Below, in pieces: positions 42,716 through 53,703 of a stretch of 64,000 nt of DNA. A program made the position numbers and the translations under genes. Each line of letters opens with the position of its first letter. The stretch's first letter is position 1. Location of the stretch: assembly GCA_019828595.1 (NCBI GenBank), contig JAHQRK010000013.1, positions 651,501 through 715,500 on the forward strand, read 5' to 3'. This DNA comes from Aphanomyces cochlioides (taxonomy: Eukaryota > Oomycota > Saprolegniomycetes > Saprolegniales > Verrucalvaceae). Under the pieces are notes generated by a model. The model was not told the DNA's origin and did not search any database. It was given only the letters and a program-made list of their open reading frames with translations.

Positions 42716-44472
42716 CTGTCTAGGGCATTTCAAGTGGATGAGATAAATCCATGAATAATTAAATCGAAGTAAAATATGGACTGTATTTGCTATAAGCCAA
42801 TCATATTGTGTTATTTTTAAATACGACCAATAAAAATATTCTAATAATTTTTGAGAGGAATAAATTGATACAAAATGATGAATTATATACCAATATATGT
42901 AAATAGTTTGGAATTTAACCTGACGGGGGTTAATATTTTGTATCGAGCAACGCCTAGGTGTTACCCGCAGTTTATGTATTTGTGTCATAAGTTTATCAAG
43001 CTAGTCTCAGGTTTATTATTCGAAGCAAGCGAAAATACTAAATATGAACCCTGTGGCTGGAATCCTCTCTGGATATGACATGAGTTTGTCCATTAAAAAG
43101 CCCTAAATACATTGTCATGTGACACGGATAAGTCCAAGTTCGATTAGGATATTGTAATCCATTCGTCAAAATATTGCATCACTAAAAAGGAATATAAATT
43201 CGAATTAATTATCATTTTCAGAGAGTATACTTTATTCAAGATATTTCCTTGACATTTACAAAATGAAGCAGCATTCTCGGTCAAATTCCGGTGAGAAATG
43301 ACATGGTCCACGTAGTCGTAATGGTGGGATGCCAATGAGACCAACGTGCAGGATACGATGGCAAGAAATGCTCACTAGCGCATCCCTTCATGGCAGATTG
43401 ATAGCCACCGAAAGGCACGCCAAATCTACAGTGTAAAAATCCATCATTACTCTGTATTGAGGCCTTGAATGCTTATTTTCTGGACGAAATTCCGAGTGTA
43501 TCATTGAGGGGGATCAAATATGGGTGCAGCTGTACAAGATATCGAAAGCCCCTTGTTTCCCCCTGATGGGCTGGAGTCCCTCTTAAAGCCATAGAGTGGA
43601 TGCGCTCCGCTGGCGAAGTCAGAGGAATCGTCTTGCCATCATGATGTAATTCCGTTGGCAAGGTTGACCAGGCAAGGTTATGGATGCGAACACGGTCAGC
43701 CGTGCACCGTTGGAGTAATCGTGGCCATAATTTCACGATTGGCACATTGAACACGTGGAAGTACAAATATCTCGTTTGACTATTCATTACGTTGAGTGAT
43801 TGAGAGCAAGGACGACATGCAAGGGAATAATGTAATCAATCATTCGCTGGTGCGCGGCGCTGTCGTGGATGAGACTCAACATCTCAAATTCCACACTTGT
43901 CTCGACAATGCACGACAAAAATCAATGCTAGGATTAATGCACCCATCAGTGGCAAATTAAGGGAAGAATCAGGCAGTCACGGTCAATAAAAAGGATGATT
44001 GAAACCACCCCCCGTTGCAAAGTTACCAAAGCTTGTGGATATCACCTCCGAGACTGTAAACTCCATGACTTCGATCCTGCGAATTCAATTCATACTGATG
44101 ATGCAAATTTTTGAACTTCCCTAGGTCTATTTGATCAATTTACTTTGTCAGCTCTGATTTATCTCATATGAGGTTATCTCTAGTTGGAGGCCAAAAGAGT
44201 GACTTTTGCGGGGAATGTAGTAGAGCTCTAAGTTAGAAACCATTGTACACTTTGCACGAATCATCGAATATTATGTTGGAGGAAGTGATCCCCCTTAAAT
44301 TCCCCAGCAAATCCTACTTGATTGGGGGCAGAGAGGCATCCACGCAGCTTGAAAAATGACTCGTGTACCACGTCGATGTGATCTGCTCATGAGTCAAATG
44401 TCCAGTGACGATTTAATTTGCGCAAGAGAGTTGAAAAATCGTACCGCCTGCATAGCCGCAGTATTTCCTCGT
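42716..44472. other. Intergenic, 1.75 kb
   Basis: AT-rich with CCAAT motifs at 42,790-42,840. The only sizeable frame is 43,473-43,787 on the minus strand (104 codons), which has no recognisable domain or signal. Nothing else supported. Confidence 0.4.
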
Positions 44473-45638
44473 TCAGGAGTCCTGTGATTTTGAATTCGCG
44501 GATTGTGCTTGGAATGCCAAATCGATCCAATGCAAGTGGCGTGGCTGCAATCCGCCAGAGGATTTGTATAGCCCCACCTGTTGGCGCTTGATAGCTTCGG
44601 CCACGCACGTATCGATGAGGACTGCTTTCTCAGCCGTCTTTTCATCGAGAGTTGGAAGCCACAAGGTCAAAAGGTATTCCAACATAGAACACGCCTCAGA
44701 TGTATCAGGCTGAAACGCCTTGGTGGCTTGCATGACGTGTCGATGCAGCGCATTGACACCAGCATGACTGAGAAGCCACCTAACGACCTCCATGAGGCCG
44801 CATTTAATGGCATGAAGCAAGTCGTCCGAGTATTTCGCCGTTGGATTCACTTCGTCCTTGGTGAGCATTATCAACATATCCCATCGTTGGTTTTCCAGAG
44901 CATAACGTAACGTCGCCAATCTTGACGACATCTAGTCCTCCACGTTAGGGGGAGGAAGAGCGACCATGTGTCCAGCAAGAAAGACAAAGACTCCAACTTT
45001 TTCCTGAATAGAGTCCTGAAGTAGACTTCGAGGTCGGTTCTTTGGATCGTCATAAACCAGTCGGTCCAAGTCTGTGGATGAATCCACACCAATTGGTTTG
45101 CAAAGAACTCTGCCACGGATAGATGTCCACGACACGTTGCTTCGCCAATGCCAAAGAAGAAATAGCGGACATTCAAGTCTGGTCTGAGTGCTAATCGACC
45201 GAGGCACGGGATTACTCCAAATTGGTGCGTCGAGGCTGTGGCTATTCCAATCAAGAGATCGACTTGCATTGAACTTGTTGGCGATAATTCGACGATGGTG
45301 TCGAGGAGAAACTCGTCACCTGTGTAAATGCTATAAACCAACGCTAATCATACTGTGAATGGCAAGGTAGCAAAAAGATATTGCAGACGCGTGGTGCCAA
45401 AGCGAGCAAACCAAGGTGCAGTCGCAGCATATACATCTTGGATCTGAGCCAGCCACTTGTTCAGGTTCCAAGTCACGACGTCTCGAAAGGGCAGAAAGAC
45501 CGTCATGTCTTGCCCAACCCCTGGCTGGAAGTCAACGATAACGCGAATGATCTCGCGGGATGTGAGAGCTGTTTGACTTGGAATGAACCACCCTGCTTGT
45601 CGTTTCATTGAAATTTTCAACAGTCGAGTGAAAGTCAT
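44473..45638 (-). pseudogene. Ankyrin-like repeat protein, decayed
   Basis: Starts at ATG 45638 with an F-box-like helical N-terminus ending ATLPFTV, then a TGA at 45350. Repeat-like sequence continues to about 44,950, then shifts frame into the last piece (44,931-44,473), which contains AIKCGLMEVVRWLLSHAG, the clearest ankyrin-type helix pair. Large families of F-box/ankyrin-like proteins of this form are typical of Saprolegniales. I found no intron borders that remove the stop in frame, so I call it a pseudogene. An unusual short intron remains possible. Confidence 0.5.
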
Positions 45639-46020
45639 GCAAACTTACTTATACGAATCGTCTAGCCAATCAGTTTTCGCAATTCGAACTTTTTAACCAA
45701 TCATTTTTCTTTTATCTTATCGTTACTGTAAAAGGTAATATCGCTGAGCACAAGCTGCGTAGCTTGGTGTACCTGACAGCTCCAGGATAAACTATTAAAA
45801 AGTTCTGCGTGGGAGACGTGTGAATGACAAAAGGACATTCTGGAGGGTTCAGAAAGTGTGACACTGACTTATCACAGTGCCTTTGATAATTTATCGTTTA
45901 TAAATATAAATTTATAGAGTATATAGAATACGGAGTTTCTACATAAGTCTCTAATTAGTGTGATGAAATTGAAATAGTGTACGAGTTGTCTTTCATACGA
46001 CAGGATTGGACGAGACGACC

Positions 46021-47577
46021 ATGACGAGAGAGACACATGCCGATCCAACGTCGGCAGAAGCTGCTTACCAAAGGAGACAGCCCAAGAACAAAGGCGAAGG
46101 CCGGCGACTCACAGACAAGCTGCGGCTTGAAATCCTGGCGATTGTAGATGCCAAGGCTGGGTTCACGAATGGAGAAATCGGTGGCCGCTACGACATTTCT
46201 GAAGCTGCAGTTCGAAGACTCAAGCGCAACCGAGCGCATGTTTTACGCCGCTATGCATTGGGACACGAGAAAGTCCGCGACTTGCGCTGCCGCGGCGTGA
46301 AGGCCGATGCGCCGTTCAACGAAGAAATCTGTCAATACATCATTGACCATCCGGACGCATCGTCCTCATGGGAAATCCGACGGAAGGCAAGATTGATCGC
46401 CCCACGATACAACAAACATGAATTCTTTGCAAGCTATGGCTGGTATACACACTTTTCAAAGCAGTACGATATTCCAAAGCTGCGCGAAATTGGTCTGGCC
46501 AAGCGAAAAGCCGAAGAGGAACAAGGACCGAAGAACATTGCCACCAACGACGATGAGTCTGGGAAGAAGTCCTTGCCAAAACGCCTCAGAGTACAGATCA
46601 AAGTGGAGTCGGAGAGCGAGAGTGAACTGGACGAGGAAGATGACGACTCACCTCCGACAAAGCGAGCAAAAGTTGAAGTTGATTCGACATCAACTGCAGA
46701 CGCTGCGGCAGCAACCGAGGTCGAGGAATCGGCCAACGAAGCAAGCAATGAAGAGGAAGTCGACGAGACGCCTACGGAAGTACAACAAACCGTAGAGTCA
46801 GAGGCAGCATCGGCAACTGAAGATGACGAGGACGACGAGGAAGTTGACGAAACGCCTTTGGACGTGCAACAAGCCATAGCGGCGACTGAGGATGCAGAAT
46901 CCGACGACGAAAGCAGTCTTGAAGAAGTTGACGAGACGCCTTTGGAGGTGCAACAAGCAGCAGAAGAAGACACAGCTGCGGCAGAAGATGATGAATCCGA
47001 CGAGGAAAGCAGTCTTGAAGAGGAAGTTGATGAGACTCCACTGGAGGCAATTGGTGACGTAGAATCCGATGAGGAAAGCAGTCTTGACGAAGTTGACGAA
47101 ACGCCTTTGGACGTGCAAAAAGTAGTAGCGGTGACTGAAGATGGGGAATCCGATGAGGACAGCAATCTTGATGAGGAAGTTGATGAGACGCCTCTGGAGC
47201 TACAACAAGTAGCAGCAGAAGAAACAGCAGCGACAGAGGACGAAGAATCCGACGACGAGAGCAGTCTTGACGAGGAAGTTGATGAGACTCCACTGGAGGT
47301 GCTACAATCAACAGCAGCAGCAAGGGGGAACGAGTCACCGCAAGACACGGAGTCAGACGACCTTGACGGGGAAGATGAGGAAACACAAATGCCACATCAA
47401 GCAAGACCAACGGCGGAGGCTAGCCCATCACCAGAAGACGACGAGTCGGACGACGACGACGAGGCCCTCTGGGCAGAGCAAGCAGCAGCGGCAGCAAGGG
47501 CGAGATTATCATCCGACCAAGACGACAACGATTCGTCAAGCGACGAGCAGAGTGACGTTGAAACGAATGGCACTTGA
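46021..47577 (+). CDS. CENP-B/Tc5-like DNA-binding protein with acidic VDETP repeats
   Basis: 518 aa from the first ATG (46021). Residues 28-72 form a helix-turn-helix (KLRLEILAIVDAK, then GRYDISEAAVRRLKRNR) like the psq/CENP-B N-terminal domain. Residues 98-156 look like the second, Tc5/CENP-B-type HTH, with the signature FFASYGWYTHFSKQY. A basic nuclear-localisation-like stretch (KKSLPKRLRV) follows. The C-terminal 330 residues are extremely acidic, with seven copies of VDETPxEVQ-like units separated by SDDESSL segments. There is no DDE catalytic domain, so it looks like the DNA-binding half of a pogo/Tc5-type transposase retained as a host protein, with a putative transactivation or chromatin-binding tail. 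No introns seen. Alternative: an N-terminal transposase fragment, unlikely given the long intact repeat tail. Confidence 0.75.
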   Translation: MTRETHADPTSAEAAYQRRQPKNKGEGRRLTDKLRLEILAIVDAKAGFTNGEIGGRYDISEAAVRRLKRNRAHVLRRYALGHEKVRDLRCRGVKADAPFNEEICQYIIDHPDASSSWEIRRKARLIAPRYNKHEFFASYGWYTHFSKQYDIPKLREIGLAKRKAEEEQGPKNIATNDDESGKKSLPKRLRVQIKVESESESELDEEDDDSPPTKRAKVEVDSTSTADAAAATEVEESANEASNEEEVDETPTEVQQTVESEAASATEDDEDDEEVDETPLDVQQAIAATEDAESDDESSLEEVDETPLEVQQAAEEDTAAAEDDESDEESSLEEEVDETPLEAIGDVESDEESSLDEVDETPLDVQKVVAVTEDGESDEDSNLDEEVDETPLELQQVAAEETAATEDEESDDESSLDEEVDETPLEVLQSTAAARGNESPQDTESDDLDGEDEETQMPHQARPTAEASPSPEDDESDDDDEALWAEQAAAAARARLSSDQDDNDSSSDEQSDVETNGT

Positions 47578-47849
47578 GTTGAGCTGTTGGACATGGCGTT
47601 CTTGGTGCTGAGTTGAAACATTCGGCAAGCTGGCTCGCGTGTCGACTTGTTATCGCCCACGGATAGGTATGCCGTCCTACAGCCGTGGGCTGCATAAATG
47701 TCGCCACCAGTGTGCGAGACTCTTGAAAACTCTTCGACCGAAAGGTGAAAGCTCTACGTGCTTGACAACACTTGGACGTTCAACAACCAGTTCCAAATGG
47801 TATACGGACCAGACTTGTGTGTGTCGGGGCGCTTCATTCTTCGTTTCGC

Positions 47850-49487
47850 ATGGGACCCGTGGTGCCGCCAGCGTCCCGATGGCAATTTGGAGACTTTTGG
47901 AGCGTCGTCGTTCCATCCAAGTGTCCTGACGAGATTGAAGCAGAGCAGTTTGTCGTCTACTGGCGTCGTGATGCGACGTCGTTTGTTGTCTGGCGAGGTC
48001 TTCGTTTTCAACGATGGATGCTGCTTCTCGCGGCTGTCTTGACTCAAATCGTCAACGGTGCGCTCTACTCGCGATCGCTCGTCAATAGCCGTTTGGATGC
48101 AGCTATCTTCAAGAACGAAGAGGGCCGTGCTGTCGTCGCATACTACATCGCATGTGGATGTCTAGGTTTTGCGTCTGCGTTGTTCGGACCTTACGTCGAA
48201 CGCCATGGGCCGCGAGCAGGTGTCCTTCTCGGTGGTTTCTTGATCATCCTCGGCCATCTTGCTGCTGGAATGTCTGTCCTGTTTGCTTCCGCGCCGCTCT
48301 ACTACATTGGCTATGGTGTCTTGGTTGGCATTGGCGTCGGCATTACGTACATTGCGCCAATCTCAGCTCTCCAAAAGTGGTTTCCCGACTTGCGCGGCAC
48401 GGCTGCTGGATTTGGAGTCTGTGGCTTTGGTCTCGGTGCCTCTGGATGGGGTCCACTCTACGATCCACTCATTGAGAAAGTCGGCTTGTCATGGCTCTTT
48501 GTCGTGGTGGCTCTCATGATTGGAGTCTTGTGTGGCATTGCTGCTTTGATTATGCGAACGCCACCTCCGAATTTCCGCATCCACGGCCAAGATATGCATG
48601 GTTGGCGTGGATCAACTCCAAGCTCACGGTCGTCACCTGCCCTGCTTGAAGACAATGTGCCAGTGGTTGACTTTGTCAAGGCGTACGACTACCTTGAAAA
48701 CGAGCTCGATGAAAGCCAACTGTACTACCACAACAAGATCAAGCACTTGACGTTGCGGGAATGCATCCTCTCGATGGACTTTGCAATCTTGTACCTGACG
48801 TATCTTACCTGCGTCGCGACGGGCATAATTGGACTTTCGAGCCTTGCAACAATTGCAACCAATGTGTTTCATGCGTCTGAAACCCATGCGACCCATCTTG
48901 TCACCATCACGTCCATTTTCAACTTTTTTGGCCGCATCTTGTTGCCGATGGCTTCTGATATGGCGATTCGCTACGGTCAGTTGAACCCTGCATGTGGCCG
49001 CAAGCTGCTCTTTATCTTTTCGCTCATATGCCAACTGATCATCTTGCTGCTCTTACCGCATGTATTGCGGAATGATCAATTCACAACTTTCCGGGTCCTC
49101 TTCTGTTGGTTGACGTTTGTGTATGGGGGTACCGTTGGTGCTATTCCATCGCTCACGACGGATTTGTACGGCGTGTACAATACGGGCACGATGCATGGTG
49201 TGATCTTGACGTGTTGGTCGCTCTGTGCTGTCATCGGTGGGCTCACTTTCAACAACAATCTCAAGGATTGGCTTCAAACCATGGCATACATCGATGCGTA
49301 CGCCAAAGACTTTGGATGGCTCACTGTTGTCGTTGCAATCGGCTGTGGCCTCATTCTCTTCGTGCGAACAAACCCAGTGGACAGGTTCTATCCTGGTTGG
49401 CAATACACAATCTGGAGGTTCAAGATCGTGCTATGGACCAAACCGCCTACTGATCTGGCTGTCGATATCTCCCAGCGGACTATTTAA
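47850..49487 (+). CDS. Major facilitator superfamily transporter, OFA-like
   Basis: 545 aa from ATG 47850; the open frame upstream to 47772 begins with a non-ATG. Twelve hydrophobic segments are visible as six plus six around a hydrophilic central loop (RTPPPNFRIHGQDMHGWRG and following, with many charged residues). Motifs such as YGVLVGIGVGITYIAPISALQKWFPDLRGTAAG match the oxalate/formate antiporter and monocarboxylate branch of the MFS. It probably carries an organic anion across the plasma or an organelle membrane; substrate not deducible. Ends with a short cytoplasmic tail at 49487. Single exon. Confidence 0.85.
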   Translation: MGPVVPPASRWQFGDFWSVVVPSKCPDEIEAEQFVVYWRRDATSFVVWRGLRFQRWMLLLAAVLTQIVNGALYSRSLVNSRLDAAIFKNEEGRAVVAYYIACGCLGFASALFGPYVERHGPRAGVLLGGFLIILGHLAAGMSVLFASAPLYYIGYGVLVGIGVGITYIAPISALQKWFPDLRGTAAGFGVCGFGLGASGWGPLYDPLIEKVGLSWLFVVVALMIGVLCGIAALIMRTPPPNFRIHGQDMHGWRGSTPSSRSSPALLEDNVPVVDFVKAYDYLENELDESQLYYHNKIKHLTLRECILSMDFAILYLTYLTCVATGIIGLSSLATIATNVFHASETHATHLVTITSIFNFFGRILLPMASDMAIRYGQLNPACGRKLLFIFSLICQLIILLLLPHVLRNDQFTTFRVLFCWLTFVYGGTVGAIPSLTTDLYGVYNTGTMHGVILTCWSLCAVIGGLTFNNNLKDWLQTMAYIDAYAKDFGWLTVVVAIGCGLILFVRTNPVDRFYPGWQYTIWRFKIVLWTKPPTDLAVDISQRTI

Positions 49488-49701
49488 TCACGTTATAATC
49501 AGTGAATGTTTCCCCGTGTACTAATATATCCACATTGTACTTCCATGCGTCGGCTAGACAAAAAGGCGAGAATGCAGCGTGCAATTCTTGCTTCAACTTG
49601 TAAATTTCGTTTGAAATGGATCGTGATGGCAAGCCGGTGCCATTCTCTCGAACTTGATTGGTCGATTTGTATCTCTTTTTGTATAAGCTAAAGACTCTCA
49701 A

Positions 49702-52623
49702 ATGACGTCGCCGTTGCGGCGGCCACCACGGCCACATAATGCTGGAGTCGCTGCTTCGTCTGGATCCATGGAGCTCGAGTTGATTCGGACGATTCTGGGG
49801 GAAGAAGTGCCTACAAGTGTTCTCCTCTCGTGTCTTCATACCGCTTCGAACGACGTATCCACAGCGGTGAATCTCTACTTCAGTCAACAGCCTACACAAG
49901 ATGTCGCGATCGACTTGACGAAAAGCATTCGAAGCTCCATGCCACTTACCATTCATCCTTTTGATGAGCCTGGCATGCTCAGTAATCTCAACATGTCAGC
50001 AACGTTGACGACGGGAGCTGCTGATGTCATCAATTCGTCAAACGAACGATTCAAAGTGCTGCGATTCCGCAAGCGTGGCAATCAAGGTATCGCTCCATCG
50101 TGAATCAGTGTATCACAGCCATGTAGGTGCTGACATGTTACTTCGCAATGGCGATATCGTCTCTTTGGAATGCAATGGCTTGTGGCTCTGCGCTCGTAAA
50201 ACCAATGCCCTTCAATGGAAACCAGTAAGCGACGCTCCGACGTTCATCAGTTGATTCGAATTGTATAGGTAAATGACGCAGACGATCGAAATAAGTTTGT
50301 TGTGCGTGGACTTCCGCTTGGTGCTGTGATGACAGTCGGCGAGCCTTTCTTCTTGACTTCATACAAATGGAAAGATCGTGAAGTGGCGATTCGCCGTACA
50401 CAAAGTATTGGTCTCACGCTCAATCTTCCTTGGAATATCTTGACAAAGCCAGAGTCCACAACGAACCTCAACCATGTCCATCGATGCTTTTTGGGATTAA
50501 ATCGCTCCACAGAGTACACGACACGACCTGTCTGAGGTCACGATCATGTAGGGGCGACTGGCGCTTGTATTTTCGTGCTGCGCTCACATCGAAAGCAGCA
50601 CTCTCAATTGCAAAAGCTCGATCTGTTGCTCCTCTTAACATTCGAGTTGAAAAACCAATCAAACGGCGCGTCCCAAGATTGAGTCGAGTTGCTGAAGACG
50701 AAGAAAGCATCGCTAGCCCTGTGTCGATGGACAAATTGCAGCAAATGGAGATGGTTTTAGGTTCGACCTGCTCACAAGAAACGCTGATTGAATACCTTGA
50801 TGGTGCTGGTAAGACAGCAGAAAAGATTTCCGAGTAACTTTGCACAGGTGGGAACGTTCAAGTGGCTCTGGAGCACTACTTTATGAATCACACGGAGCGC
50901 AAACGTACCCGTCCTGATAGCCGTCTGCTCTTGCCTATGCCTCGACAGGTAAAATCGATATATTCAAAGCTGTATTTACATGTTGTACGTAGTGTATTCC
51001 CCCGTCATCAGCACCTTCGCCTTCTCAACCGATCAGTACCGGTTTGATTTTTTTCTATTACATTTGAGTTTTACTTTAGTTATAGCTTCTGCGACCACAC
51101 CATCACCTCCAAAACCTCCTTCTCAGCCACGTACGTCTTTTATCGGTCGTCTGGTTTTCACAATTTTTATAGCTCCACCGACGATGTTGCAAAAATCGTT
51201 GACAATCGAGGATTTCGAAATGCTCAACGTGTTGGGTCGTGGAAGTTTTGGGGCTGTCATGATGGTTCGATACAAGCAAGATGGTCGTATCTTTGCGATT
51301 AAAATTCTCAAGAAGAGTTCGATGGACTCGACGGACATGCAAAATGCAATGGAAGAACGGCAGATCCTACAACGTATTAAGCACCCGTATGTGTCGTCGC
51401 TTGTGTTTGCTTTTCAGACGAGTGAGCGTCTCTACCTTGGTAAAGCGATATCTCCCTCCTCTCTTCATTCCTCGTGCTTGTAGGCATGAAGTATTACGCC
51501 GCGGGGGATCTCTTCTATCATCTCAACCAGAAAGGTACCTTTCTTTTCTCTTCCTGCCCTTCTGCACTTTCTTGATGGCGCGCAAATTTGAAAATGATGC
51601 TGAAACCATCTTTGTTTGATTTCATTGGCTAAAATTGTACATATCTGACCAATCATAGGCGGAGGACTGCCGTTAGCAGATGCGACGCTGTATGCTGCGG
51701 AATTGGTGCTCGCCATCTCGTATCTGCATTCGCTCAACATTTTATACCGCGATCTCAAGGTACAGCTACACAAAGAGTGTATGGAATTTCAATGGCATGC
51801 CCCCTAGCCTTCCAATATTATGATTGACGAAGAAGGCCATATTGGCATTGTGGATTTTGGGCTCTCCAAGCAACATATCCAAGGCACATCGCATGGGGTC
51901 AAGACTTTGTCGGGCACGGCAGAATATGTCGCCCCTGAAGCTCTAGTACAGACAGCGGATGGCTCGCGAGATTATGGTAAAGCATACGACTGGTGGAGCT
52001 TTGGCATTGTTCTGGTACGTGCAATATCCTAAATGGCTTCAACCAGGGCTCACCTTTGTCCGTGTCGGTAGTACGAAATGCTCGTGGGCGTGAGTCCATT
52101 CTACCACGACAATGAGCGAACAATGCTGCAACGTATTGTCCACGCAGACGTGCGATTTCCATCGCAATTTCCAGCTGATGCCAAGTCGCTAGTTCGAGGT
52201 TCAAAAGACTGTCCGGTGCCGTTTCAATCAGAGCCTGCCGTAGGACTACTCAATCGCGATCCTCGCGCTCGTCTGGGGGGAGAGGCCATCCAACGGCATC
52301 CTTTCTTTGCCTCGATCAATTGGGCAAAGCTGTATCGTCGAGAAGTGCCTGCAAATTGGAAGCCATCGTTGGTAGACATTTCTCGTCGCTTGTATCGATT
52401 TCTGATGCTTTGAGTCTAGTCGAGCGACACTGACACTCGATATGTCGACCCTATTTTCACCAAGGACGGTCCACCTTCAGCCGTCTACGATGTCTCGGCC
52501 AAATCCAGCCGCAAAGACTGGAGCAAGCGCTTCAGTCAGTTCTCGTTTGACTTCACCACCCATGCTCATGCTGGCAACAACGCCAGCAGCAACAACAATC
52601 ACGATGGCGATGACGACGATTGA
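49702..52623 (+). CDS. AGC-family protein kinase with N-terminal UBA-like modules, multi-exon
   Basis: Serine/threonine kinase assembled from at least 12 exons. Introns: 50087-50126, 50225-50268, 50514-50551, 50809-50847, one unresolved between about 50949 and 51120, a probable one ending at 51178, then 51440-51483, 51535-51658, 51760-51807, 52015-52071, 52199-52243 and 52372-52419, nearly all 38-57 nt. Kinase motifs: glycine loop GRGSFGAV, catalytic Lys in FAIKILKK, YRDLKPSN in place of HRD, VDFG, activation segment SGTAEYVAPE, YDWWSFG, and the AGC hydrophobic motif FSQFSF near the C-terminus before an Asn/Asp-rich end. The N-terminus has two UBA/CUE-like helical segments (LELIRTILG..VNLYF and MEMVLGS..VALEHYF, the second split by an intron) around a beta-rich region of unknown fold. 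This combination is unlike PKA, PKG or S6K. Cytosolic signalling role inferred. Confidence 0.8.
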
Positions 52624-52684
52624 GGCAGATTATAAACCTATCAACGCATTTACCTGGTATTGGTAGCTGGATTAAGATTCGAAC

Positions 52685-53167
52685 TTGCAGTCGGCATGCT
52701 GTCAGCCCCCTCCTCTTGATGACAAGCATGGAAGTGCATCCTGCGATATTTGCATTCCCTTAAAGCAGTACATGCTGTCATTGAGCCACACATCTCATCG
52801 ACAGGATACGTTGCCAGAGTACAATGCCGCAGCCCCAAAACGACACAGTTGTTCTGGTGCTCGACATCTACCACTGGCGTTGGCCAAAGTCGCCTTGTCG
52901 TTGCTTTCCAAGTTGATCGAGTTGGTCGCTTTTCTAGTCATCCAGCAGGCTCATCGTATGCAGAACGAGATGGAGAGTTCCGAGGTCGTATGGGTGGATG
53001 GGCTAGCACTTTCAGTATCTATCAAGGTCATCGTGTATAGACATCGAGGTGAGAGGGTGAGGATGATATTCTTGCTCAGCAGAGTGAGATGCAGCTACTA
53101 TGACGAAGAGAGCCTTTCATCCGAAACGCCGCAGTTTTGCGACAAGCGCAACTTTTTTCTTTTGTGA
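52685..53167 (+). CDS. Hypothetical protein, weak
   Basis: An open frame of up to 160 codons with a protein-like middle (ALAKVALSLLSKLIELVAFLVIQQAH, then a charged segment), lying 60 nt after the kinase stop. No domain recognised, no promoter motif seen and the first codon is uncertain. Another frame over the same DNA is also open, so this may be chance or a decayed gene. Confidence 0.22.
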   Translation: MQSACCQPPPLDDKHGSASCDICIPLKQYMLSLSHTSHRQDTLPEYNAAAPKRHSCSGARHLPLALAKVALSLLSKLIELVAFLVIQQAHRMQNEMESSEVVWVDGLALSVSIKVIVYRHRGERVRMIFLLSRVRCSYYDEESLSSETPQFCDKRNFFLL

Positions 53168-53670
53168 ACCGTGGCCTCCTCTTTATACAAGACGTCACGG
53201 ACTCTGCATGCTGCTGCATTGACAAGACAAAGTTGTCCTACGTTGGAAAGAAAGTGCAGAGACCACAGACAGTCAAGTGTACCACTCAACTGTACTGAAT
53301 AAGCGAATTGGAGCCCTCGTTCATGGTGAATCTTTATGAAAAGTGGGATTTCACCACTGTGGTCGAGGAAGTCCATGGATGGTTGAGTCTACTGTGGATG
53401 ATCTGGTCATTGATTTCCTCTTGAAGTTGGCTCGTTTTTGAACAACGTCTGTTGACTTGCTACTGAATTTCTCGACTGAAAAGCCTCGTCAAATGGGTAC
53501 GTGCATGACAAAGTCAGCCTCGGAAGAGTGTGTCTATGAAAAACCTCGGCCCAATTCTATACAGACGTATCTCTGGCCCCACATCTCATCTTTGAAGTTT
53601 TCCATGCATGTAGTTTTCGGGACGATATACAAACTTCAAGTATACATATCATGCAAATCAATTTGTGCAC

Positions 53671-53690
53671 CCTCATTGACTTCATTTTTG
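53671..53690 (+). promoter_or_regulatory. Initiator/FPR-like core promoter of the Ca2+/H+ exchanger
   Basis: CTCATTGACTTCATTTTTG combines an initiator-like CTCATT with CATTTTT, 14-33 nt upstream of the ATG at 53704. Same arrangement as in the protease genes. Confidence 0.45.
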
Positions 53691-53703
53691 AATTGTCGTT
53701 GCG

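Noticed and set aside
43473..43787. 104-codon minus-strand frame in the 42.7-44.5 kb gap
   Set aside because: Isolated, compositionally ordinary and without recognisable features; left as intergenic.
44350..44472. Short minus-strand frames after the ankyrin-like pseudogene
   Set aside because: They are alternative phases of the same decayed 3' end and add no recognisable repeat.
46434..47410. Ser-rich minus-strand frames of 304 and 212 codons
   Set aside because: Antisense of the acidic repeat tail of the CENP-B-like protein; GAA/GAC-rich repeats give Ser/Phe-rich antisense.
53098..53376. 92-codon minus-strand frame upstream of the exchanger
   Set aside because: No domain, signal or promoter motif and overlapping equally open frames; not supported as a gene.
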